In this document: piece after piece, positions 39,294 through 50,320 of the stretch | Numbering within the stretch: the first letter of the stretch is position 1 | Layout of the letters: each line of letters opens with the position of its first letter | Origin: Peribacillus frigoritolerans | Lineage (GTDB): Bacteria > Bacillota > Bacilli > Bacillales > DSM-1321 | Length of the DNA: 64,000 nucleotides | Reading direction: 5' to 3' | Assembly: GCA_030562215.1 (NCBI GenBank) | Contig: JAUPFL010000001.1 | Coordinates: forward strand, 2,530,501 to 2,594,500 | The notes under the pieces: generated by a model | What the model was told of the DNA's origin: nothing | Database searches by the model: none | What the model saw: the letters and a program-made list of their open reading frames with translations, nothing else | Translations under genes and position numbers: made by a program

Positions 39294-39712
39294 TATATTG
39301 CTTTGGAGAGGAAAATCCGTATAAAAGATGTAGGGTTGTCCATAAAAAGAAAGCTGCCAAATCAGAAGGAAGGACAACTTCTGTATTCGACAGCGCCGAT
39401 AGTGGGAAGTAAAGCATGATGGCTGGAATGATCGTGATAAAAGCAAGTACGTATTTGTTCCATTTCCTGAAAAATTTCAAAGGATGAAGAATTTAAGCGT
39501 AACCATACGTAATGGACAGTGAGACAAGAAGGTGGAAAAAGAACAATGATGCCTCACTCCAGGAAACTGCTCCAATTATGGGAAGGAAGTCCACATTCAT
39601 TAAAAGCTTATACAAGCTTATACACTTGTTTACCGGAAAACATTTCGACCCACTTCATTATCAATCCAAGCAGAATTCCATTGATCAGACCAATCAGGAT
39701 AACTTTATGCAA
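39293..39712 (-). CDS. Unknown membrane protein downstream of ylaI (several frame breaks)
   Basis: Read leftwards after ylaI, in pieces: HKVILIGLINGILLGLIMKW, then FLPIIGAVSWSEASLFFFHL, then KYVLAFITIIPAIMLYFPLS and LAAFFLWTTLHLLYG. About 135 residues with four membrane helices. One break is a 10-base tandem duplication (AGCTTATACA twice at 39605-39624 on the plus strand); others lie near 39500 and 39310. With a final repair it would stop at 39293, just before the terminator. The start is uncertain (TTG at 39712, coupled to ylaI). Not recognised. Confidence 0.5.
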
Positions 39713-39717
39713 ATGTT

Positions 39718-39917
39718 CTACCATTCATCTTCATTTTTGATCGTCCGGTAAAGGCGGAAGTTACCGGTGGCAATCCGCTCGTTCGTACGCTCTTCTATGC
39801 GTTGGTTGCATGTATTGCACATATAGGTATGTATAGGACGGTTTCGAAGTTTTTTGCTTCTGGGCTATCGTCAGGTATAGATTCAATTTGATCGCATATT
39901 ACACATTTAACCTTCAT
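39718..39917 (-). CDS. ylaI: Zinc-finger protein YlaI (one frameshift)
   Basis: DUF2197 family, 66 residues when repaired. The first half reads MKVKCVICDQIESIPDDSPE and, after adding one A in the six-A run near 39858, the second reads LRNRPIHTYMCNTCNQRIEE to NEDEW. Two CxxC knuckles (CVIC, CNTC) make a four-cysteine zinc site. Start ATG at 39917 behind GTGAGG. Function unknown; matches YlaI in sequence and neighbourhood. Confidence 0.85.
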
Positions 39918-40025
39918 ATTAGTTGAACCTCACTTCAATTTGAATATGCTTTTAAGTATACCAATATTTTTATGGTAAAACGAGGATAAAGTGAAACTAA
40001 CATTTGAACGTTAATTGTTGAGTAT

Positions 40026-40055
40026 GAAAAAGACCCGAAGATTCATTTCGGGTCG
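40026..40055 (-). terminator. Terminator of ylaJ
   Basis: GACCCGAA / TTCGGGTC stem with T-run on the minus strand. Confidence 0.8.
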
Positions 40056-40062
40056 GGAAAAT

Positions 40063-40662
40063 TCATTCTTTAAAGTGATTGGATTGATCATTTTGCTCTT
40101 TATCGAGTTCTTTTCTTTCCGTATCATCATCAAGTTTATTTTTTTCCTTTTCAATGTTCTTAGATGGCGTTGGGGTTAAAATATCACCAGGAACCTCCGG
40201 AATGACTCTACTTGTGATGTCAGCGAGTTCATTTAGTATCCCGGTTACCGGTTTGCCGTCTTTAATATCTTTGGCTACCTCCCTGATACGCTCATTTAAA
40301 TCCGGGTCAGCGACGATGATGGCATTTGCACCGTCAGGATCATGTTTTAAAGTTTCTCCGACTGAGTACTTTATCGTTCCAACCTGTGAACGCTCAATAT
40401 CTTGGTCAATATCTATTCCGACGATGGCGTATTTGCCAAGTACGACTGCGGTGGCATCGTTAACCTCAGGAATGGATTTAGCCAAACCGGTGAGTCTTTC
40501 CGCTGTTTGCTGACCTGTATTTCTGTCTGCTTCCTTAATGGTCGTATTATTGACTTTCGTTATATTGTTTTCCGCATTATTTTCAGACACTTCATTTTTA
40601 TTATCCATTGTGCAACCTGACATCAACAGAACAGCGGCGAGCGACAATATGATTTTTTGCAA
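40063..40662 (-). CDS. ylaJ: YhcN/YlaJ sporulation lipoprotein
   Basis: 199 residues, intact. Lipobox LMSGC at about residue 17, an asparagine-rich linker, the YhcN/YlaJ domain (residues 50-150, VNDATAVVLGKYAIVGIDID), then a charged tail. YhcN and YlaJ are spore-associated lipoproteins in B. subtilis that help germination. TTG start behind AAGGAGG. Confidence 0.9.
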   Translation of the reverse strand: MQKIILSLAAVLLMSGCTMDNKNEVSENNAENNITKVNNTTIKEADRNTGQQTAERLTGLAKSIPEVNDATAVVLGKYAIVGIDIDQDIERSQVGTIKYSVGETLKHDPDGANAIIVADPDLNERIREVAKDIKDGKPVTGILNELADITSRVIPEVPGDILTPTPSKNIEKEKNKLDDDTERKELDKEQNDQSNHFKE

Positions 40663-40928
40663 TGTAAAACCTCCTTAATGTTTTTCTTTGGTTCCAGCCT
40701 GTCCATCGCTACCTAGTCTGATGCATATGAGTATAAAATGCAGCTGAACATGGTGTAATCAATGGTGGGGATTGCATTCTTAGCTGGAAGTTTTCTTTAT
40801 AGTCTGTAAATGTTCTTCTATCTTTATGCAAAGGAACATATATTTTATCAACAGTCTCGTCCGCTACATAACTGCTGAGTGTAGTAAATGGTAAGACATA
40901 TTCTATAGAGCAGGCAGGAGGCGTCATA

Positions 40929-42258
40929 TTGGGGAAAAAATCTATGTTTTAGATACGAATGTCCTGTTGCAGGATCCGTATTCGATTTATTCATTCGAAG
41001 ATAATGAAGTTGTCATTCCAGCAGTCGTATTAGAAGAATTGGATTCGAAAAAAAGGTATATGGATGAAATCGGAAGGAATGCCAGGCAAGTATCGAAATT
41101 GATCGATAGCTATCGTGAAAAAGGAAAGCTTCATCAGAGCATTTCGCTCCATAATGGAGGCAGCATAAGGATTGAACTCAACCACCGTTCATTTCATAAA
41201 CTTCAGGAAATTTTTGTTGAGAAAACGAATGATAACAGGATATTGGCAGTCGCAAAAAATTTATCTTTGGAAGAAGAGACGAAGGAAGATGGAAAAACGG
41301 TCATTCTGGTTAGCAAAGATACTCTCGTCAGGGTTAAAGCTGACGCGATCGGTCTAGAGGCAGAGGACTTTTTAAATGATCGCGTCGTAGAACTGGATCA
41401 TATATACGCTGGGCACAAAGAAGTGTTTGTCTCGATTGATAATCTGAATAAGTTTTATGAAAAAAGTTTTCTGGCACTGGAAGAACTGACAAAGGATTCA
41501 TATTATCCAAATCAATTCCTGTTGATGAAGGACACGCTGGGCAGTTCAGCTTCTGCGATTGGGATAGTGGATGAGAACTGCAGGTTGGTTAAGAAATTGA
41601 TGTATGAAGGGGAGCATATTTGGGGAATTAAACCGAGAAATGTCCAGCAGACCATGGCCCTTGATTTGTTGCTTCGTTCGGATATCCAGCTTGTGACGCT
41701 TATTGGTAAGGCGGGGACAGGTAAGACTTTATTGGCATTGGCAACAGGATTGATGCAAACTGAAGATTTGTCACAATATAAGAAACTTTTGGTTGCCAGG
41801 CCCATTGTTCCGGTCGGTAAAGATATTGGTTATCTGCCAGGGGAAAAAGAAGAAAAATTAAGACCATGGATGCAGCCGATTTTTGATAATCTCCAATTTC
41901 TGTTCAATACGAAAAACCTGGGGAATTGGATGCAATTTTAGCAGGCATGAGTTCGATCGAAGTGGAAGCCCTCACCTATATCAGGGGAAGGAGCATACCG
42001 GATCAGTTCATCATCATCGATGAAGCGCAGAACTTAACGAAACATGAGGTCAAGACAATCTTGACGAGGGTCGGGGAGCGGAGCAAAATTGTCTTGATGG
42101 GAGATCCGGAGCAAATAGATCATCCTTATTTAGATGAATACAATAATGGTTTGACCTATGTTGTGGAAAAATTCAAGACCGAGCGTATTGCCGGCCATGT
42201 TAAATTGATAAAAGGGGAAAGGTCTGGATTGGCCCAACTGGCAGCTACACTTTTATAA
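40929..42258 (+). CDS. ylaK: PhoH-family PIN-ATPase YlaK (two frameshifts)
   Basis: 443 residues when repaired, the PhoH2 type: an N-terminal PIN nuclease domain (VLDTNVLLQDP; acidic residues in VILVSKDTLVRVKAD) joined to a PhoH ATPase with Walker A GKAGTGKT and Walker B FIIIDEAQN. Such proteins act as RNA-unwinding ribonucleases in actinobacteria; untested here. One A is missing near 40937 (GGGGAAAAAATC; repaired MGKKIYVLDTN), one C near 41917 (repaired NTKNPGELDAILAGMSS). TTG start behind AGGAGG. Confidence 0.9.
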
Positions 42259-42259
42259 T

Positions 42260-42291
42260 GCAATCGGCAAGGGATATCCCTTGCCGATTGC
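42260..42291 (+). terminator. Terminator after ylaK
   Basis: GCAATCGGCAAGGG ATAT CCCTTGCCGATTGC, fourteen perfect pairs, then CAAAGTTTTT. Confidence 0.75.
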
Positions 42292-42320
42292 CAAAGTTTT
42301 TGGCAAGAATGAACTAAGTC

Positions 42321-42832
42321 TTATTTAACAGTGAAAGACCGTACATTTTTTATCGGATCATTGATGTTGGAAGCGTCTCCGAAATAAATTTCCAGAGGGC
42401 CGCCCTCGGATATTTTAAGCGGCTTTCCATCCTTGGAAAAGCCCAGGAAAAATTCAAGTGCCGTTTCCAACGGGAATGTTAGCTCCTCATCATCGGTTGT
42501 AACGATGACTTCAGACACCCCATTTTCAGGTTCGGCATTTTTTAAAAAAGGTTCAAAGGGATGCCGAAAGTCCCTTCCAGCAATCTTTGCTTCTCGAACT
42601 TCCGTTCCGTTTTTATTGTGGGTGGCATTATTGCGCCTTCCTGTATTTCTTTTTGCCAATGTTTGGAGGCGGCAATCGTATATTCTTCTAATTCATTGAC
42701 TTGGACTCTTTCAGCGTGGAAATATGTATCGATTTCAACTTTACGGTCATCAAAAATCCATACTCCAGGATCTAGCGTAATTGGATATTTCACTTTTCCA
42801 TTTATAAATACGATGGGTTCCAAATATCTCAT
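42321..42832 (-). CDS. ylaL: YlaL-like protein (one frameshift)
   Basis: 170 residues when repaired: MRYLEPIVFINGKVKYPITL at the start, KTERKFEKQRLLEGTFGIPF in the middle, IYFGDASNINDPIKNVRSF at the end. One C is missing near 42558 on the coding strand (GCATCCCTTTG; repaired GIPFEPFLKNAEP). The position between ylaK and ylaN suggests YlaL; I am fairly but not fully sure of the name. The ribosome site is close to the ATG, so the start is uncertain. Function unknown. Confidence 0.65.
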
Positions 42833-43043
42833 TCCTTTCTGTTGCTCTTTAATGATTATAATCAATTATAATTGAAATGTCACATCTTCATGATGGTGAA
42901 CAAATTCCATGGCTGGGTATATTCATTTGAGAGGTGATCGTTATATCTCAATGGCAAATTGTTTGTCAATGTCCTTGCTTTTTCACAAAACTAAAGGTAG
43001 AATTTAGAGATAAGATTTAATCGCTCTGAGCGGGGGATTTAAC

Positions 43044-43325
43044 ATGGCATCTGATATGCTTGTCAATCATCGAGAAAAAGCTTATGCTTTATTAAAAGCA
43101 GATGCTGACAAGATTCTAAAACTGATAAAAGTTCAAATGGAAAATCTCACTATGCCTCAATGTCCTTTATATGAAGAGGTACTTGATACGCAAATGTTCG
43201 GCCTATCACGAGAAATTGATTTTGCCGTACGCTTAGGTTTGGTAGAGGAGACCGAGGGTAAATCCCTTTTGGAAACCCTTGAACAGGAATTGTCAGTTTT
43301 GCATGAAGCATCGTTAAAAAAATAA
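43044..43325 (+). CDS. ylaN: YlaN (UPF0358)
   Basis: 93 residues, intact, all-helical ([40 protein letters not shown]). YlaN is essential in B. subtilis under iron limitation and has been reported to bind iron and act with Fur. ATG behind GCGGGGG. In B. subtilis ftsW comes next; here it is absent and a 600-base spacer leads to pyc. Confidence 0.93.
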   Translation: MASDMLVNHREKAYALLKADADKILKLIKVQMENLTMPQCPLYEEVLDTQMFGLSREIDFAVRLGLVEETEGKSLLETLEQELSVLHEASLKK

Positions 43326-43338
43326 TAGATAAACATAC

Positions 43339-43376
43339 TAACTCAAACAAATCTCGATGATTGTTTGAGTTTTTTA
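43339..43376 (+). terminator. Terminator after ylaN
   Basis: AACTCAAACAAT... paired with ATTGTTTGAGTT, then TTTTTATT. Confidence 0.85.
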
Positions 43377-43870
43377 TTTATATACATAATTAGCTAATAA
43401 TGTTATACTATATTCAATAGTGACATACTAATTAATCTACAGAAGCTCAATTTGAGTTTTTTATTTTTTGAATTTTCGATCTAAAGTTCAATGGTCATCC
43501 TCCCCATTTTTAAAAATTTCTCAATCGCATTAAACATGTGGGTTTTTCCGGTCAAATGAATTTGACCAACAATGAATCGTTAGTAGGAGAGTCAGAGCTA
43601 ATTCCTTGTTTTTTTATACGAATATATGTAATTTTTTATTTTTTTATTGTATTCAGTTAATTTTAGTATTATGGTTATATTAATTGAATGTTAAATTAAA
43701 TTGATAATATATTATTATAGCTAATTTTTCATTTGCTAGTGGTGTAGGGCTCTTTTTAGTTTTTATCGGATGTGAAAAACGAAAATATAAAATATATCGA
43801 AATAATTACATCAGCGATAAAATGAGCTTAATCAGAATGGACTCCTTATTTGGGAAATGAATTCTTGAAT
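43377..43870. other. AT-rich spacer upstream of pyc
   Basis: No gene or gene fragment recognised; in particular I could not find ftsW pieces. It contains a perfect inverted repeat at 43550-43567 and very AT-rich runs. A pyc promoter must lie here, but several AT-rich hexamers compete. Confidence 0.4.
43550..43567. repeat. Perfect inverted repeat
   Basis: GGTCAAAT GA ATTTGACC, eight perfect pairs, operator-like, about 375 bases before pyc. Confidence 0.5.
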
Positions 43871-43904
43871 AAAAAGTGGTGGAAATCTTTCACGCTTTTT
43901 TTCT
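43871..43904 (+). terminator. Hairpin with T-run just upstream of pyc
   Basis: AAAAAGTGGTGGAAA and TTTCACGCTTTTT pair with small bulges, then TTTTTTT. It ends about 40 bases before the pyc start, so it may act as an attenuator or mark the end of an upstream leader. Confidence 0.5.
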
Positions 43905-43943
43905 ATATATTCAATAAAAATACATATTGATTAGGTGGTAGCA

Positions 43944-46900
43944 ATGGGGAAACGTATAGAAAAAGTACTTGCGGCAAATCGTGGAGAAATAGCGATAAGG
44001 ATTTTTCGGGCATGTACGGAATTAGACATTCACACAGTTGCAATCTATTCAAAGGAAGATTATGGTTCTTATCACCGATATAAAGCGGATGAGGCATATT
44101 TGGTTGGGGAAGGCAAAAAGCCGATTGATGCATACCTGGATATTGAAGGCATCATTGCGATTGCCAAAATGAGCGGAGTCGATGCGATTCATCCCGGTTA
44201 TGGTTTCCTTTCAGAAAATATTGAATTTGCGAAACGTTGTGAGGAAGAAGGCATAATCTTCATAGGACCAGAATCAAGACACCTAGATATGTTTGGTGAC
44301 AAAGTAAAAGCTAGAACACAAGCTGAACTGGCTGATATTCCGGTAATCCCTGGTAGCGATGGACCGGTGACCAATGTTGAAGAAGTCAAGGAATTTGGTG
44401 AACAATACGGTTTTCCAATTATTATAAAAGCCTCATTAGGAGGCGGCGGACGCGGCATGCGGATCGTCGAAAAAATCGAAGAAGTTGAAGAGGCTTATGA
44501 TCGCGCAAAATCAGAAGCTAAAGCAGCTTTTGGTAATGATGAAGTCTATGTAGAGAGATTCATACAAAATCCGAAGCATATCGAAGTTCAAATTTTGGCT
44601 GATACTCATGGGAATATCGTCCATTTATATGAACGTGACTGTTCCGTTCAGAGACGGCATCAAAAAGTTGTGGAAGTGGCACCTTCCGTTTCCCTTTCCG
44701 AAGATTTGAGGAAAGGATTTGTGAGGCAGCCGTCAAGTTGGCAAAAATATTGATTATGTAAACGCTGGTACGGTCGAGTTCCTAGTCGCAAATGGCGAAT
44801 TTTACTTTATTGAAGTCAATCCACGGGTGCAGGTTGAGCATACCATTACTGAAATGATTACGGGCATTGATATCGTTCAATCTCAAATCATGGTTGCTGA
44901 AGGGCATGAACTCCATGGCAAAAAGATTGGGATTCCCGAACAAGCAGGAATTAAAACTCATGGATATGCGATTCAATCAAGGGTGACGACCGAGGACCCA
45001 TTGAATAATTTCATGCCTGATACCGGGAAAATGATGGTTTACCGTTCCGGTGGGGGATTCGGTGTTCGTCTGGATGCAGGGAATGGGTTCCAAGGTGCGG
45101 TCATCACACCTTATTATGATTCCCTTCTCGTAAAACTCTCTACTCATGCGCTTTCATTTGAGCAGGCAGCTTCCAAAATGGTTCGTAACCTTAAAGAATT
45201 CAGGATTCGTGGTATTAAAACAAATATCCCCTTCCTTGAAAATGTTGTAAAACATGAAAAAATTCATAAATGGGGAATATGATACATCGTTCATTGATTC
45301 AACACCTGAATTATTTAGCTTCCCAATTAGAAAAGACCGTGGGACAAAAATGCTTTCCTATATCGGAAATGTGACAGTGAATGGATTCCCGGGAGTCGAG
45401 AAAAGAAAAACCTGTTTTTGATCCTGCTCCAATTCCGAATGTTGGTGGCCTGCCGCTTATCTCGGGAACAAAAAATATACTTGAAGAGCAAGGTGCAGAG
45501 GGACTTGTCAATTGGATCAAAGAGCAGGAAGAGGTATTGATCACAGATACGACTTTCCGTGATGCCCATCAATCTTTACTGGCGACGAGAATTCGGTCGA
45601 AAGATATCCTTGATATCGCTGAGCCTACAGCAAAACTGCTTCCTGATTTATTTTCAATGGAAATGTGGGGCGGGGCAACTTTCGATGTCGCATATCGCTT
45701 CTTGAAAGAAGACCCGTGGGACAGGCTGTTAAGTTTCAGGAAAAAAGCACCGAATGTCCTATTACAAATGCTTTTAAGGGCTTCAAATGCGGTTGGTTAT
45801 AAAAATTATCCTGATAATGTCATTCGTGAATTCGTAGAGAAATCAGCGGATGCAGGCATTGATGTTTTCCGTATCTTCGATAGTTTAAACTGGGTTAAAG
45901 GGATGGAATTGGCGATTGATGCAGTCCGTCAATCCGGCAAAATTGCGGAAGCTGCCATTTGTTATACAGGGATTTGAATGATCCATCACGCAGCAAGTAT
46001 AATATCGACTACTATAAAAATATGGCGGTGGAATTGGAACAAGCCGGTGCCCATATTTTAGCGATCAAGGATATGGCTGGCCTCTTGAAACCTGATGCTG
46101 CTTACCGCCTTGTCTCCGAACTGAAAGAATCGACATCCCTTCCGATCCATCTGCATACTCATGATACAAGCGGAAATGGAATTTACATGTATTCTAAAGC
46201 GATCGAAGCTGGTGTGGATATCGTTGATACGGCGATTGGTTCATTGGCTGGACTTACTTCACAGCCAAGTATACAAACACTTCATTATGCATTGGAGGGT
46301 TCAAGCAGACAGCCTAAGTTGGAAGTCGATTCACTAGAGCGTTTAGGGAATATTGGGGTGAGGTCAGGAAATACTATCATGACTTCGAAAGCGGCATGAA
46401 TGCACCTCATACCGAGGTTTACAAACACGAAATGCCGGGCGGTCAATATAGTAATCTGCAGCAGCAAGCCAAAGCGGTGGGGCTCGGAGACCGCTGGCAT
46501 GAAGTGAAAGAGATGTACCAGCGCGTCAATGTAATGTTCGGCGATATCGTTAAAGTGACTCCTTCATCCAAAGTTGTTGGGGACATGGCTTTATTCATGG
46601 TACAAAATAACTTATCGGAAGAAGATGTTTTGACAAAAGGTAAATCCATCGATTTCCCTGATTCAGTCATAGAGTTATTCGAAGGCTATCTAGGTCAGCC
46701 AGTTGGGGGATTCCCTAAAGAGCTTCAGGAAGTTATCCTGAAAGGGAAGAAACCTATAACAGTAAGACCGGGTGAATTATTGGAAGAAGTGGACTTTGCA
46801 GCGCTTAAAGAAGAATTATTCAAGGAATTGGGACGGGCAGTCACTGATTTCGATGTGCTTGCATATGCCCTATATCCAAAAGTATTCCTGGACTACAATA

Positions 46901-47376
46901 AAACGATTGAGCTGTTTGGAGATGTTTCCAACCTCGATACCGCGACTTTCTTATATGGTATGAGGCTAGGGGAGGAAATCGAAGTTGAAATTGAAAAGGG
47001 TAAAACGCTCATCGTAAAATTGGTTTCAATCGGTCAGCCATTGGCTGATGGAACACGGGTTGTGTATTTTGAGTTGAATGGTCAATCACGTGAAGTGATC
47101 ATCAAGGATGAAAACATTAAATCTTCCGTTGTATCAAAAGTTAAAGCTGACCCAAAAAATAAAGAACAGCTCGGTGCGACAATGCCAGGTACGGTTATTC
47201 GTGTAGTGGTCGAGAAAGGAGATCAGGTCAAGCAGGGTGATCACCTGATCATTACGGAAGCGATGAAAATGGAAACTACCGTGCAAGCACCATTCTCCGG
47301 GACCATCAAAGATATTTATGTAAAAGATGGAGAAGCGATCAGTACTGGAGACTTATTGATTGAAATAACTAAGTAA
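43944..47376 (+). CDS. pyc: Pyruvate carboxylase (six frameshifts)
   Basis: 1144 residues when repaired, close to B. subtilis PycA. Biotin carboxylase domain at about 1-455 (ATP-grasp loop [18 protein letters not shown]-type segment [11 protein letters not shown]), carboxyltransferase domain about 530-830 ([30 protein letters not shown]), and C-terminal biotin domain with EAMKMETT. It makes oxaloacetate from pyruvate. Breaks: missing A near 44717, missing A near 44750, extra A near 45260, extra A near 45413, missing G near 45972, missing T near 46344. Each is in a homopolymer. In B. subtilis the enzyme is stimulated by ligand-free CbpB/DarB, encoded at 3.2 kb. Confidence 0.95.
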
Positions 47377-47485
47377 TATCGCTGACTGTGACCTTGTGAA
47401 TGATTTAGGGGATATGGGGTATGCTTGAGGTTTCAAGCTGCTCTGTACCCTCTTTTTAGGCAATGTACGGTCATCTTAAGATAAA

Positions 47486-47523
47486 ACAAAAACCATCATT
47501 CCCGGAATGGTGGTTTTGTTTTA
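47486..47523. terminator. Bidirectional terminator pyc / ctaA
   Basis: ACAAAACCATCATTC / GAATGGTGGTTTTGT with one G-T pair, loop CCG, flanked by A- and T-rich runs. Confidence 0.8.
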
Positions 47524-47555
47524 TCCTATTATATTATTGATTGAACAATCAGACA

Positions 47556-48539
47556 TTAACGGGCGGGGACGGTTGGTGTTATATCCTGTTCATCCTGTCC
47601 TTTGACTGTGTGCGTGGAGTTTCTTTTTTGCTTGGCAAGTGCATTTTTTTTGCTTCTTGATGTCAATAGCAACAAATAGCTCATTACACCAAAAAAGCAG
47701 GCAATGAATAATGCATGTGTCAATGCGATATATAAGTTTTGCCTTGAGAAAATGATAAAGGCTCCAGCGGTAACCTGTAAAAATACGAGAATGAATGCAG
47801 CAATCCAACCGCCATATAATACTTTTTGATTTTTGTAATGTTTTTTGCTATATAAGCCACATATGATACCCAAATGAAAATAGCGCCTGCGATTGCACGG
47901 TGTCCCATCTGAATCCATTCATAAAGGTTAGAGGGAGTGCAATACTGTCATTTACACATAAAGGCCAATCCTTACAGATAAGACTTGATTCTGTATGCCT
48001 TACAAGAGCACCCTATATACGACTACCAGACAAAAAGTCAATACGCCAATAATATGGAATTTCATTCGTTTGTCAACTATAAGTTTTTCGGCTTCGAACT
48101 TCTTGTCTACTTCAAAAATCAACAATGTCAGTAAAAAGACGGCAGCAAAGGAAATGAGCGATATGCCAAAATGAAGGGCAAGGACGAAATCGGATTGTGA
48201 CCAAATGACGGCAGCGGCACCGATTAACCCTTGCAGTAACAGAAAACCAAAAGAAAGGACGGATAAGAAACGTGCTTCACGGATATGGCCGATTTTTTTC
48301 CAAGACAAATACGATAAAAGTAAAACCAAGAATCCTCCAGCACCTGAAACGAGACGATGGGAAAGTTCAATGACCAATTCAATCGTGATTTTGTCCGGTA
48401 TCAATTGGCCATTGCACAATGGCCAGGACCTGCCGCATCCCATGCCGGAATCCGTCTTCGTGACTAAAGCTCCGCCAAGTAAGATGAAAAGCATTACAAT
48501 CGTTGTTAAAACAGCAAACCATTTAAGAGACGATTTCAC
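47556..48539 (-). CDS. ctaA: Haem A synthase CtaA (three frameshifts)
   Basis: About 328 residues when repaired, eight membrane helices. Key parts: [19 protein letters not shown] with the regulatory cysteine pair and ELSHRLVSG with a haem histidine in the first half; [27 protein letters not shown] and a final histidine in ALTHALFI in the second. It oxidises haem O to haem A. One base is missing near 48015 (G), 47930 (A) and 47848 (A). I place the start at GTG 48539 behind AAAGGTGGGG. The C-terminal tail ([12 protein letters not shown] onward) is longer than in B. subtilis. Confidence 0.92.
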
Positions 48540-49138
48540 TAGTAGCCCCACCTTTTTCTCTGTAGCAAATTAGGATTGTTCCATAAAATTAATAATAGCA
48601 TAAGGTTTTTCATAATATTTGTCGAACTTCCTCGATATTACACAAAATAGAATGATTTTACAAGTTCAGTTAATATTATAACTATTAATTAAAATGCCTG
48701 AAATAGTTGAAAGTTACAAGAGACTTTGATAGAAATAAAGGGAGTGTAAACCTTCAAGTAGGAGCAAAATAGGGAATGAGCCTAGGGGATGATGATAATA
48801 GCATACTATTCATGTTCTTGATGAACATCTTACAAGAGCAGTAAATTATTGAGACACAAATTGGTCAAAAATATCCGAAAAATTTTCACAAAAGCTTCCA
48901 AAAATGTGTTTTAATATATTGAAGAAATGATTTTACTAAATTTTACTGTTATTAAGCATGATATTAAGAATGATAGCTCTCGATGGATTCCATTGACGAC
49001 GGTCATTGGTAAATAATTTACTTATTGCTTACGCTTCCTTGGTTACAAATATCAAAAAGTATGAAATAATGTTCTATAGCATATGTAAGTATTTTTTGCA
49101 TTTGCGTCTGTGCTGAATGATTTAAAGGAGGAAAACAA
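48540..49138. other. Divergent ctaA / ctaB spacer
   Basis: About 600 AT-rich bases without a gene. In B. subtilis ResD controls this region; I could not identify ResD sites with confidence. No hairpin with a T-run was seen. Confidence 0.4.
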
Positions 49139-50077
49139 ATGTCAGAAACAAGGGGTTTGTCAGAAGCTGTCATGGAGGACAGTAAAGCCGCCCTTCAATC
49201 GGATATACCTGAAACAACAGCTTGGAAGGATTTTCTCGCACTTATAAAAGTGGGGATCGTCAATTCAAATATAATTACAGCTTTTACCGGCGTGTGGTTA
49301 GCTCTTCATTTTTCGGGGCTTAGCTTCTTAAACAATCTAGATGTAGTGTTTTATACACTTGCAGGTTCAGCGCTCATAATGGCGGGATCTTGCAGTTTCA
49401 ATAATTATTATGACCGTGATATCGATCATTTAATGGAAAGAACGAAAAACCGTCCAACGGTAACTGGGAAAGTACAGCCTTCAAAGGTATTGGCGTTAAG
49501 TTTCGGTTTAATTGCTGCAGGGCTGATTTTACTTGCATTTACTAATATGACAACTGCCATACTAGGCGCATTCGGCGTCTTCGCCTATGTTGTTTTATAT
49601 ACTATGGTTTTCAAACGTAGATTTGTTTCGAATACGATTATAGGCAGTATCTCCGGAGCGGTGCCTCCACTTATCGGGTGGGCTGCAGTCGACCCGGGCC
49701 TTGATAAGATCGCCTGGGTCCTGTTCGCGATCATGTTCTTGTGGCAGCCCCCTCATTTTTATGCACTTGCAATGAGGCGTGTCGAAGAATATCGGGCAGC
49801 TGGAGTACCTATGCTTCCGGTCGTAAAAGGGTTCAAGGCTGCAAAAAGATCGATTATGCTATGGATCGTCTGTTTAATGTTCATTCCTTTCTTTTTAACT
49901 CCATTAGGAACTCCGTTAGTTATTCTTGCTGCATTATTAAGCACAGGTTGGCTTATTTTGGGGATTAAGGGGTATAAAAAGAAAGACGATGTTAAATGGG
50001 CAACATCCATGTTTGTATATTCTTTAAATTATATGACCATTTTATTTGTAGCGATGGTTATTGTCACACTCATCTAG
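49139..50077 (+). CDS. ctaB: Protoheme IX farnesyltransferase (haem O synthase)
   Basis: 312 residues, intact, behind AAAGGAGG. UbiA-type prenyltransferase with the first aspartate-rich motif NNYYDRDIDHLMERTKNRP (about residues 82-100) and the second region RRVEEYRAAGVPMLPVV; about nine membrane helices. It adds the farnesyl group to haem B, giving haem O, the substrate of CtaA. Confidence 0.96.
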   Translation: MSETRGLSEAVMEDSKAALQSDIPETTAWKDFLALIKVGIVNSNIITAFTGVWLALHFSGLSFLNNLDVVFYTLAGSALIMAGSCSFNNYYDRDIDHLMERTKNRPTVTGKVQPSKVLALSFGLIAAGLILLAFTNMTTAILGAFGVFAYVVLYTMVFKRRFVSNTIIGSISGAVPPLIGWAAVDPGLDKIAWVLFAIMFLWQPPHFYALAMRRVEEYRAAGVPMLPVVKGFKAAKRSIMLWIVCLMFIPFFLTPLGTPLVILAALLSTGWLILGIKGYKKKDDVKWATSMFVYSLNYMTILFVAMVIVTLI

Positions 50078-50085
50078 TTTTAAAC

Positions 50086-50118
50086 TGGCGGCCTGTTCTT
50101 TTACAGGCTCCAGCTTTC
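50086..50118 (+). terminator. Weak terminator after ctaB
   Basis: CTGG..GCCTGT / ACAGGC..CCAG with bulges, then CTTTCT. Confidence 0.5.
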
Positions 50119-50320
50119 TGATAAATAATGCACTGACCGCCATTCATACATATTAACGGAACAACCGGGTCATACATAAGAGCGGTTACATGAATCATCT
50201 TAATAATTCCTTAGATTAGGGATTCTTTCTTTTTAGAAATTGACATAGAGAGAATATTCGCAATTGCGCCCATTTTTATTTTTGTGAGAAAATTTTGACG
50301 AAAGAGGGGTTTCTGAAGCT

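Noticed and set aside
39512-39751. Plus-strand 79-codon frame
   Set aside because: It is antisense to ylaI and its downstream membrane gene, which have real family features on the other strand.
40709-40927. Minus-strand 72-codon frame between ylaJ and ylaK
   Set aside because: No ribosome site, no recognisable sequence, and it covers the region needed for the divergent promoters.
43944-47376. pyc, typA, pdhA/B, trpE, ctaA/C/D and others as true pseudogenes
   Set aside because: Every break is a single base in a homopolymer, repaired lengths match the families, and simultaneous loss of so many core genes is not credible.
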